6,624 nt of DNA from an uncultured Caryophanales bacterium (GTDB lineage: Bacteria > Bacillota_I > Bacilli_A > RF39 > UBA660): the NCBI GenBank assembly GCA_947303225.1, contig CAMYXG010000066.1, positions 1 through 6,624 on the forward strand, given 5' to 3'. How positions within the stretch are numbered: the stretch's first letter is position 1; each line of letters opens with the position of its first letter. The notes beneath the pieces are model-generated. The model did not search any database. It saw only the letters and a list, made by a program, of their open reading frames with translations, and was not told the origin of the DNA. Below, piece by piece: positions 1 to 6,173 of this stretch. A program made the translations under genes and the position numbers.

Positions 1-1
1 A

Positions 2-883
2 AATAATGTTAAGAAAAATATTGCTTTGAAAGATTATGGCATTACTAGGAATAAGATGGATAAAATAGAAAAAGCAGTTGATGTTGATTCTGTTGTTTTA
101 ACAGAGAATGTTGTTAATAATAATAAAGATGTTACAGCTGCTGTTACTGTGATTATATTTGTAGTACCTTGTTTCTTTTTGATTACTACGTTAGTTCAAA
201 TGATTGGATCTGAAATAAACGAAGAAAAAACTACTAAAAGTATGGAAATTATTGTTTCAAATGTTCCCGCTAAAGATCATTTACTTGCTAAGATTGAGGC
301 TTGTACTATTTTTACTTTTGTTCAAATCTTTTTATTACTATTCTTTATAGGAATTTCATATCTTGTTCATTCAAGTAATATTGGTACTTTATCAGAGGTA
401 TCTACTAGGGGATTTTCTAATGCTATTTTATCTGATATTTTTTCTGAAAACTTAATGATTCTGACAAAAAATGTTCTTCCTATTTTATTTGTTTCTTTTT
501 GTCTTACTCTTATTACTTATGCATTACTTGCTGGAGTTCTTGCTTCTATGACAACTAATATTGATGACTTTCAACAACTTCAAACTCCACTTATGATGAT
601 TATTTCTATTGGATTTTATCTTTCTTTATTAGCAAGTTTATTTGAGGGATCTATTTTCATAAGAATTATGTCTTTTGTTCCTTTAGTTAGTTTTATGCTT
701 TCCCCTACTTTATATATGTTAGGACAAATATCATTATCTTCTGTAATTGTTTCTACTTTTTTAGAATTCATTTTTTTAGTTATCATTTATCATTATGGAA
801 TTAAAATCTATCGAGTAGGAATTTTAAACTATTCTGGAGAACATTTATGGAGAAAGATTATTAAAGCTTTAAAAACAAACTAA
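2..883 (+). CDS. ABC-2 type transporter permease, NatB-like; 5'-truncated by the window edge
   Basis: Membrane subunit of an ABC exporter of the ABC-2/NatB kind, which works with a separate ATPase; the substrate cannot be read from this sequence. The frame is open to the left edge: eight codons (NNVKKNIA) precede the TTG at 26, so that TTG is internal and not the start. The visible part is 293 residues. Counting from the TTG codon, hydrophobic segments lie near 37-59, 92-114, 149-176, 187-205, 212-230 and 236-257. Family-like features are GSEINEEKTTKSMEIIVSNV just after the first segment (cytoplasmic loop), RIMSFVPLVSF near 213-223, and the YRVGILNYSGE tail. The N-terminal helix and the extracellular domain usual in NatB-like permeases must lie upstream, perhaps 100-130 residues. 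The partner ATPase is not in the window. The stop codon lies inside the following hairpin. Family call is confident; sodium or drug export would be a guess. Confidence 0.88.
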   Translation, partial: NNVKKNIALKDYGITRNKMDKIEKAVDVDSVVLTENVVNNNKDVTAAVTVIIFVVPCFFLITTLVQMIGSEINEEKTTKSMEIIVSNVPAKDHLLAKIEACTIFTFVQIFLLLFFIGISYLVHSSNIGTLSEVSTRGFSNAILSDIFSENLMILTKNVLPILFVSFCLTLITYALLAGVLASMTTNIDDFQQLQTPLMMIISIGFYLSLLASLFEGSIFIRIMSFVPLVSFMLSPTLYMLGQISLSSVIVSTFLEFIFLVIIYHYGIKIYRVGILNYSGEHLWRKIIKALKTN

Positions 884-917
884 AACAAGTAGCAATTTGT
901 TACTTGTTTTAGTTTGT
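875..917. terminator. Bidirectional intrinsic terminator between convergent genes
   Basis: A 17-bp perfect inverted repeat (875-891 with 901-917) extends inward to about 20 bp with one G-U pair, leaving a 3-base loop. It sits between the permease (stop TAA at 881-883, inside the left arm) and the minus-strand glycosyltransferase-cellulase (stop at 938-940). Reading the minus strand, the stem runs into TTTTT (875-871), a proper U-tract. On the plus strand the base after the stem is A, so termination in that direction would rely on the T-rich 3' arm and may be weaker. The core AAGTAGC...YTACTT resembles the two other terminators in this window. Confidence 0.85.
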
Positions 918-937
918 AATAAGTTCAGTTAAATACT

Positions 938-3631
938 TTATTTTTGTAAACTATATTTCATTATTAATTCTTTGGTTACTTCTCCTGTTTCTGATAGATA
1001 ATCATTGATGTTATATTTTTTCTTTTTTACTTCTTCTTTAGAGTAAATACCTTTAGAAATCCATTCTAGTTGTCTTATTTCTTTAGAAACAATTAAGGAA
1101 CTACTTTCTTTTCTTTCTGATAATTGCCATACCATCCAACTTAAATCATTTGAGTCAAGATAGTCTACCCATTTTTTGAAGTAATCTAGATATACGTAGC
1201 CATCTCCCGATCCATCTGTGGCGGCACATTCTGTAATAATAACCGGTAATTTCTTTTCTAATGCTAATTTTAAGTTATCTTGAACAGTATAAATATCATT
1301 TCCCATATAAGTATGAACTGCATAAATAACATTTTCTTCTGTTAATGGATTGTTGATAACAGATGGAGTATCTTTACACCAGTTTGCTGTTCCTACAATG
1401 ATTACTGATTTTGGAGAATGATTTCTTATAGTTGCGATTAATTCTTCTGCATATGGTTTAATTACATCATCCCATGTTACATCATCACCATTTGGCTCAT
1501 TGCAGATTTCATATAAGACATTTGGTGAATCCTTATATAATTCAGACATTTCATTAAAGAATTCAATTGCTTCTGCTTTATAGGTTTGTGGATTATTATC
1601 ATCTAGAATATGCCAATCAATAATGACATACATATCTAATTTAATACACATATCCACAATTTCTTTTACTTTTTCTTTCTGACTTGGTTCAGCAATATAA
1701 CCCTTCATTTCTGGATTTGTAAACATTGCTATTCTAAAGATATTAATTCCCCATGTTTCTTTTAGTGTCTTTAGAGTATCATACGTAATAATATCTCCAT
1801 ACCAGTATGGACTATGACTATTAACACCCCTTAGATGAGTTATTTCTCCATTTTCATTTACAATTTTATTCTTTTTAATACTTAACCAACCATTTTCTGA
1901 TACTAAGTGTTTTTCTTGTTTTTTGATTATTACTTCTTTTTGATGATGATTGAATCCAAATACAGAAGCTATTATTAATAGTATTGTGGCAAATGATAGA
2001 AATGCTTTTTTAAATCCTAATTCTTCTTTGATAAAGTTCTTTGTTAGATTGATAAATACCAAAGGATTATATTTTTCTGTTCTATTCTTTATAACATCAA
2101 TATCTTCTTGCTCTTTTAAACTTAAATCAAACATTACTGCAATTGTCAGATAGAATAAGTTTGATACTAACCAGAATATTGGAATAATATAGATATCCCA
2201 TCGATAATCTATTGCTCTATGTATGGATAAAGCTAATGCTATAATTGTTATTGTAAAAATGATAATGTGACAAATCATCATATATAGATTTGCTCTTGTC
2301 ATAACATTTTTTTCTTTTTTCTTTGGACTTACATAGAATTTCTTACTACCAATATTAAATACTTCTCGTATTAAATCTAGAGATACTGTTGGGAAAAGAA
2401 TTGTTTCATATATTCTATTCCAAGTTGACGACGTTGCATGTCCTTCTGTAGCATCCACAATATATCTTTTTAAAATATATTGAATAAAGAATAAGATGGT
2501 AAATGTAATAATACTTCCTTTAATGATTCTTACATTAAAGAATGGAAATAATAAAGGAATAATCATATAAAGAATTTGTCTTAGTCCATATGTCCAATAA
2601 TATAATGTCGAAAAGTAATCTGCTTTTTGTCTTAACGTTAATCCTTTATTTCTAATAACATTATAATTTTTAAAGGTTTGAATACATCCTCTACTCCATC
2701 TACACTTTTGTTTGATATAAGAATCTAGGTTATTTACATTTAAACCAAAAACCATTTTTTCATTGATACCAATTCCTCGATATCCTTTTGATTCTATAAT
2801 TATACCTGTTGCGATATCTTCTGTTACACTTTCTGTTGCAAAACCTCCAGCTTCTTCTAATGCTTTTCTTAAAAATACTGTATTTGTTCCACAATAGATA
2901 ACAGAGTTGGTATAGTTCTTTGCCATTTGTATTTTATTAAAGAAATAGTCTTGCTCATGTGGTATTTTACCAATTAATTTAAATCTTGCTTGATAAATAT
3001 CTGGATTCCTAAAATTTTGTGGAATTTGTACAAATCCAACATCTTTATTTGCTATGATATGTGGAACAGTTTTCATTAAGAATTCTGGTTTAGGTTGCAT
3101 ATCTGCATCAAATGTAACGATATATGGTGATTTTGTCTTTTTTAAGGCATGATTATAATTCCCTGCTTTAGCATCTTTGTTATCTTTTCTTTCAATGTAA
3201 TTGATTTTCATCTTTTTACAAAGATCTTTCATTTCTTTTCTTCTACCATCATCACACATATAAATATGAAGTTTTTTCTTATCTGGATATTTCATGGCTT
3301 TTATTTTTTTTATTGTTTCTTGTAATAATTCTACATCTTCATTAATCGTTGCAATCAAAATATCTATTTCTGGAAATTCTTCTTTTTTTATTTTTGGTGT
3401 TTTAGGAGAATCTTTTTTAAATAGTAAAACATTAAAGTAATAAATACTATAAACAAATGCTTCAAAAAATTCTAATACTACAATTAATACGGCAATAAAT
3501 ACATTAACAAATGTATCATGAAAAGGTATTGTAAAAAAGATACGATATCCAATATATACAACTGTTGACAAAAAGGCCATTGTATAAATGATTTTTTTCC
3601 ATAATATTTCTTTTGTATCATTTTTATTCAT
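938..3631 (-). CDS. Fused cellulose synthase-like GT2 glycosyltransferase and GH5 endoglucanase
   Basis: One 897-residue membrane protein predicted to make and cut a beta-glucan, most likely cellulose-like. Residues 11-33 and 41-66 are membrane helices. Residues 85-320 form a family 2 glycosyltransferase domain with the processive D,D,D,QxxRW set: DDGR (127-130), FDAD (174-177), TED (270-272, catalytic base D272) and QKCRW (308-312). Further helices lie near 340-365, 372-390, 447-470, 479-503 and 542-560. FYVSPK (432-437) matches the FxV[ST]xK gating loop of BcsA. No PilZ domain follows; about 40 Lys/Glu-rich residues (503-541) stand in its place. With a cytoplasmic N terminus, seven helices put residues 575-893 outside. 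That part is a GH5 endoglucanase closest to the Bacillus Cel5A type (GH5_2): HLRGVNSHSPYWYG, DWH (672-674), acid/base E712 in NEP, HTY (773-775), nucleophile E801 in ITECAATDGSGDG, and W835. No carbohydrate-binding module is visible. The start is supported by AGGGG 8 bases upstream and by the promoter. Beta-1,4 specificity is inferred. Confidence 0.93.
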   Translation of the reverse strand: MNKNDTKEILWKKIIYTMAFLSTVVYIGYRIFFTIPFHDTFVNVFIAVLIVVLEFFEAFVYSIYYFNVLLFKKDSPKTPKIKKEEFPEIDILIATINEDVELLQETIKKIKAMKYPDKKKLHIYMCDDGRRKEMKDLCKKMKINYIERKDNKDAKAGNYNHALKKTKSPYIVTFDADMQPKPEFLMKTVPHIIANKDVGFVQIPQNFRNPDIYQARFKLIGKIPHEQDYFFNKIQMAKNYTNSVIYCGTNTVFLRKALEEAGGFATESVTEDIATGIIIESKGYRGIGINEKMVFGLNVNNLDSYIKQKCRWSRGCIQTFKNYNVIRNKGLTLRQKADYFSTLYYWTYGLRQILYMIIPLLFPFFNVRIIKGSIITFTILFFIQYILKRYIVDATEGHATSSTWNRIYETILFPTVSLDLIREVFNIGSKKFYVSPKKKEKNVMTRANLYMMICHIIIFTITIIALALSIHRAIDYRWDIYIIPIFWLVSNLFYLTIAVMFDLSLKEQEDIDVIKNRTEKYNPLVFINLTKNFIKEELGFKKAFLSFATILLIIASVFGFNHHQKEVIIKKQEKHLVSENGWLSIKKNKIVNENGEITHLRGVNSHSPYWYGDIITYDTLKTLKETWGINIFRIAMFTNPEMKGYIAEPSQKEKVKEIVDMCIKLDMYVIIDWHILDDNNPQTYKAEAIEFFNEMSELYKDSPNVLYEICNEPNGDDVTWDDVIKPYAEELIATIRNHSPKSVIIVGTANWCKDTPSVINNPLTEENVIYAVHTYMGNDIYTVQDNLKLALEKKLPVIITECAATDGSGDGYVYLDYFKKWVDYLDSNDLSWMVWQLSERKESSSLIVSKEIRQLEWISKGIYSKEEVKKKKYNINDYLSETGEVTKELIMKYSLQK

Positions 3632-3639
3632 ATCATCAT

Positions 3640-3644
3640 CCCCT
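3640..3644 (-). promoter_or_regulatory. Shine-Dalgarno site of the GT2-GH5 gene
   Basis: The minus strand reads AGGGG, then 8 bases (ATGATGAT), then the ATG at 3631-3629. The spacing suits this start. The two ATGs inside the spacer are out of frame, and the first directly abuts the SD, so they are poor start sites. Confidence 0.75.
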
Positions 3645-3650
3645 ATAAAA

Positions 3651-3680
3651 ATTATATTATAGATGCTTCAAAAGTGTCAA
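3651..3680 (-). promoter_or_regulatory. Sigma-A-type promoter of the GT2-GH5 gene
   Basis: On the minus strand a perfect -35 TTGACA (3680-3675) and a perfect -10 TATAAT (3656-3651) are separated by 18 bases. A second, overlapping TATAAT (3661-3656) is only 13 bases from the -35 and fits less well. Transcription should begin near 3644, leaving a leader of only about a dozen bases that starts at the Shine-Dalgarno itself. There is no room for a riboswitch or other leader element. I see no operator repeat, which suggests fairly constitutive expression (inference). Confidence 0.8.
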
Positions 3681-3684
3681 ATTA

Positions 3685-3706
3685 AAAAGTAGCTTTTGCT
3701 ACTTTT
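3685..3706 (-). terminator. Intrinsic terminator of the 759-residue surface protein gene
   Basis: Perfect 9-bp inverted repeat AAAAGTAGC/GCTACTTTT around a 4-base loop, ending in a short T-run on the minus strand. The gene's TAG stop (3701-3699) lies inside the first arm as transcribed. The hairpin ends only 4 bases before the -35 box of the next gene. The T-run is short, so read-through is possible. Confidence 0.75.
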
Positions 3707-3802
3707 CTGTTTTTTGTTTCTTTTTATTGATTATTGTATATGTCATTAATCCTCCTAGAACTAGGATAAATCCTATGTTTCTATATGTTTTTGGATTTGT
3801 TA
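3685..3802 (-). repeat. Direct repeat, copy 1: anchor-coding end plus terminator
   Basis: 118 bases covering the NPKTY anchor helix, lysine tail, stop and terminator hairpin. Copy 2 is at 6059-6173. By eye the copies differ by three substitutions (one in the hairpin loop, one Met/Ile change, one silent) and one 3-base indel in the lysine-tail codons. Confidence 0.88.
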
Positions 3803-5978
3803 ATATTTCTACAATATTATTTGTTGGCTTAGCTTCTCTAGCGAGTATTTCATTAACTCTATTCTCTATTTCACGATACTGTTCTTGATCTCCTACAACT
3901 TCTTTATCTTCTTCAATTGCTTTTTCACCTAATATATTACCTAATCTTCTAGAATTAATCATTTTTTTCATCGTTACAGATAGATCATTATATTCTGGTG
4001 TTTCATATGTTGAGAATGATGTTAATGGATAGAAGTGTGCTTCCGTATTACCTTCTGCATATAAACTATTTACAATAAAACAACCTGAAAAATGTAATTC
4101 TGGAGTTTCTACATCTGCTTTAGGAGCAATTAAGTGTCCAGCAAATGGTGCATTTTCTTTTAATTTAATATATGTTGCATTTGGTACATTCCAAATAATA
4201 TTACCATGATAACTATCTTTTACTAAGTTGCTAATCTCATATGGATGAGTTACTTCTGTCTTATTGTAATAGTCATTCGTAACAATTCCTTTGTAAGGAC
4301 CTGTATCTTTACTAATTAATGGGAAATTAATATCTCCACTATTTTTTACTGTAATTATAGTTATCTTATCTTTATTTTCATCAAAATTATCAAAAACTAT
4401 TTCATTTAAATTATTTATATCTTCAATTACATAGTTTCCACCAACTTTGATATGAGCAACACCTTCACTAATTGATGTTTTACTTCCTTCTTCTATTTCT
4501 TTTTGTTGAGAAATAACTTTATCATAAAGTCTATCAAAGTTGATATAATTATCTGTTGGCGGTGTATTATAAAAATTATATGTCATGTTATAATTCGTTC
4601 CATTAGCTGTACCAACAAATAGTTTGTTATTTCTACCGTTATAAAACCTTCTGCTATTTGTAACATTATCCCATGGCTGAATCAAAGCTCTACTACCCGT
4701 GTAAGAATTACCATATCTATTATTCAACTGAATGAATGTCTGACCTTTAATATACGACTCGTTAACTGTATTACTTTCTAAATCTAGTCTTGTCGTATTA
4801 CAAGTCTGGTAATCATTATTTCCTTCATAACGTGCTTCACTATACAAATCACCATTAATTAGCACTGGACCTGCTGCATGGAATAATCTTATTGTTCCTG
4901 CACTTTGTCCTTTTTGTGCTAATTGAGTTTTTGATTCTAAGTTTTTCTTTCCTAAACTGATTAGACTATAGTTTTGTAATAATTCACTTAGGGAATATGA
5001 ACCAGAATAAAAATCATCATTATAATCTTTATTGTCATCTATATAAGAATTTACTTCTTCATCTATTATTTTAGAAGTTGATGAATATGCTATTTTTCCA
5101 ATATAATTATCCGTATAAGTAAAAATACTATTTACCAATAATCCTTTTTTATTATTATAATTACCATATCCATAAAATGCATCTGCTTTTGGAGCGATGA
5201 TACTTCCTTGATAAGAATCTGCTACTACATATTTTGCCTTTGGAAAGTTCCAGATGATGTTTCCTGTATAATCTCCACTATTCACTAATTCATCAAAATT
5301 CATCGCAGTTGGAGAGCTACTTTGAGTAATTACCATATTATAGCTTGCAGTAGCTAATTCATCATAAACATTAAACACATATAGCGCATTTTTATCATAA
5401 TTTTTGATGAAAAGACGATTATTTCCTCCATATGATGTATTGCCTTGTGCATTATCTTCAGATTCATATAATGCTGAATTATGTATTGTGTATATCCCAG
5501 GTGATGTTATTTCTATTTCTGGTCCTAAAATATCTTTTGTAGTTTTATCAAGTAATATTTGTTGTTCATTTACTACTTGAACATACATCTTTTCAAAATC
5601 CACAAAACTAGGATCTGTTGCAAGTTGTGAAGTTGTTGTAACATTATCTCCTTTTGTTCCTTTGATAAAGCTTTTAACACTTTCAGCATTCTCACCAAAA
5701 GTAACATCATTTTCTGAAGTATAATTTCCTGCAACTAAGACTGCTCCTTCGATACCTAAGTTTACAATACTCCCTTTTTCATCTTCAAAAGGCCCAGGTC
5801 CAAATAATGTAGTTAGATTACTATCTTTTTGCCCAAATGTTACGACATTGTAGTTTCTTAGTAAATATTCAATAGAATATTTTTCATTATTTTCTGCCTT
5901 TACTTCTTTTGTTGATAGAACACCTGCTATTGTTATCGTTATTAATAACAATAAAATAAGACTTAATTTCTTTTTCAT
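3699..5978 (-). CDS. Secreted surface protein with two choice-of-anchor-A-type domains and a C-terminal anchor
   Basis: A 759-residue exported surface protein; its ligand is unknown, and adhesion or matrix building is an inference. The N terminus is a signal peptide: MKKK, a hydrophobic core at 5-21, and likely cleavage after VKA (26-28). Two repeated beta-rich domains follow, about 33-290 and 328-650. Matching pairs are YSIEYLLRNYNVVTFG (34-49) with YSLSELLQNYSLISLG (328-343), IEGAVLVAGN (76-85) with AAGPVLINGD (368-377), VDFEKMYVQVVNEQQ (126-140) with INFDRLYDKVISQQ (479-492), and GNIIWNFP (239-246) with GNIIWNVP (592-599), each of the last followed by IAPKAD and VNS. This pattern fits the choice-of-anchor A family. 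A charged, probably helical linker (652-725) leads to LTNPKTY (726-732), a hydrophobic helix (735-750) and NKKKQKTEK, a sorting-signal-like layout without LPXTG. In-frame ATG 6014-6012 lies inside the -10 box, so I start at 5978, six bases after AGAGGT. A close paralogue lies immediately upstream. Confidence 0.85.
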   Translation of the reverse strand: MKKKLSLILLLLITITIAGVLSTKEVKAENNEKYSIEYLLRNYNVVTFGQKDSNLTTLFGPGPFEDEKGSIVNLGIEGAVLVAGNYTSENDVTFGENAESVKSFIKGTKGDNVTTTSQLATDPSFVDFEKMYVQVVNEQQILLDKTTKDILGPEIEITSPGIYTIHNSALYESEDNAQGNTSYGGNNRLFIKNYDKNALYVFNVYDELATASYNMVITQSSSPTAMNFDELVNSGDYTGNIIWNFPKAKYVVADSYQGSIIAPKADAFYGYGNYNNKKGLLVNSIFTYTDNYIGKIAYSSTSKIIDEEVNSYIDDNKDYNDDFYSGSYSLSELLQNYSLISLGKKNLESKTQLAQKGQSAGTIRLFHAAGPVLINGDLYSEARYEGNNDYQTCNTTRLDLESNTVNESYIKGQTFIQLNNRYGNSYTGSRALIQPWDNVTNSRRFYNGRNNKLFVGTANGTNYNMTYNFYNTPPTDNYINFDRLYDKVISQQKEIEEGSKTSISEGVAHIKVGGNYVIEDINNLNEIVFDNFDENKDKITIITVKNSGDINFPLISKDTGPYKGIVTNDYYNKTEVTHPYEISNLVKDSYHGNIIWNVPNATYIKLKENAPFAGHLIAPKADVETPELHFSGCFIVNSLYAEGNTEAHFYPLTSFSTYETPEYNDLSVTMKKMINSRRLGNILGEKAIEEDKEVVGDQEQYREIENRVNEILAREAKPTNNIVEILTNPKTYRNIGFILVLGGLMTYTIINKKKQKTEK
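4026..4217 (-). repeat. Direct repeat, copy 1: end of the last surface domain
   Basis: 192 bases coding for residues 588-651 of the 759-residue protein, matching 6409-6600 without gaps. Much of the nucleotide sequence is shared, including a long identical run around the KLKENAPF codons. Confidence 0.8.
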
Positions 5979-5984
5979 ACTTCT

Positions 5985-5990
5985 ACCTCT
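5985..5990 (-). promoter_or_regulatory. Shine-Dalgarno site that decides the start at 5978
   Basis: The minus strand reads AGAGGT, then 6 bases, then the ATG at 5978-5976, which opens directly into the signal peptide MKKKLSLILL. The longer in-frame ATG 36 bases upstream would add a polar segment (MIIDNKESRGRS) before the signal peptide and overlaps the promoter, so it is rejected. Confidence 0.8.
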
Positions 5991-6012
5991 ACTCTCTTTA
6001 TTATCTATTATC

Positions 6013-6040
6013 ATTATACAAGATATTAATCATATTGCAA
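6013..6040 (-). promoter_or_regulatory. Sigma-A-type promoter of the 759-residue surface protein gene
   Basis: On the minus strand the -35 is TTGCAA (6040-6035, four of six consensus bases), the spacer is 16 bases, and the -10 is a perfect TATAAT (6018-6013). Transcription would start near 6006, giving a leader of about 28 bases. The stretch just upstream (6058-6041) is almost pure A/T and could act as an UP element. It is also the T-tract of the preceding gene's terminator. Confidence 0.78.
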
Positions 6041-6050
6041 ATAGTTTTTT

Positions 6051-6080
6051 AAAAAAATAAAAGTAGCATTTGCTACTTTT
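6051..6080 (-). terminator. Intrinsic terminator of the truncated paralogue
   Basis: Inverted repeat AAAAGTAGC (6059-6067) / GCTACTTTT (6072-6080) with a 4-base loop. On the minus strand it is followed by TTATTTTTTT (6060-6051), a good U-tract. The stop codon TAG (6075-6073) lies in the first arm as transcribed, the same arrangement as in the downstream paralogue; the two hairpins differ only in one loop base. Confidence 0.85.
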
Positions 6081-6173
6081 CTGTTTGTTTCTTTTTATTG
6101 ATTATTGTATATGTAATTAGTCCTCCTAGAACTAGGATAAATCCTATGTTTCTATATGTTTTTGGATTTGTTA
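6059..6173 (-). repeat. Direct repeat, copy 2: anchor-coding end plus terminator
   Basis: 115-base partner of 3685-3802, at the end of the upstream paralogue. The matching stretch includes the non-coding half of the terminator hairpin, so the duplication covered the whole gene end and not only the protein domain. Confidence 0.88.

Noticed and set aside
1950..2153. 67-codon open frame on the plus strand
   Set aside because: It lies wholly antisense to the transmembrane and linker part of the GT2-GH5 gene, whose protein has clear domain motifs. It resembles no known family and is a shadow frame.
3629..3640. Tiny ATG ATG ATA TGA frame overlapping the GT2-GH5 start codon, a possible translational-coupling leader
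   Set aside because: Its first ATG directly abuts the AGGGG site, too close for efficient initiation, and it is only three codons long. More likely chance in a repetitive ATG stretch.
3656..3661. Second perfect TATAAT as the main -10 of the GT2-GH5 promoter
   Set aside because: Only 13 bases from the TTGACA box, too short for a sigma-A promoter; the overlapping hexamer at 3651-3656 gives 18.
6045..6057. T6/A7 palindrome as a separate hairpin or protein-binding site
   Set aside because: A pure A/T run with no loop; better explained as the terminator U-tract and the A/T-rich zone upstream of the next promoter.
3685..6173. The two 115-118-base direct repeats as ends of a mobile element or attachment sites
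   Set aside because: They coincide with homologous gene ends of two paralogues, and no transposase, integrase or terminal inverted repeats lie between them. Tandem gene duplication explains them.
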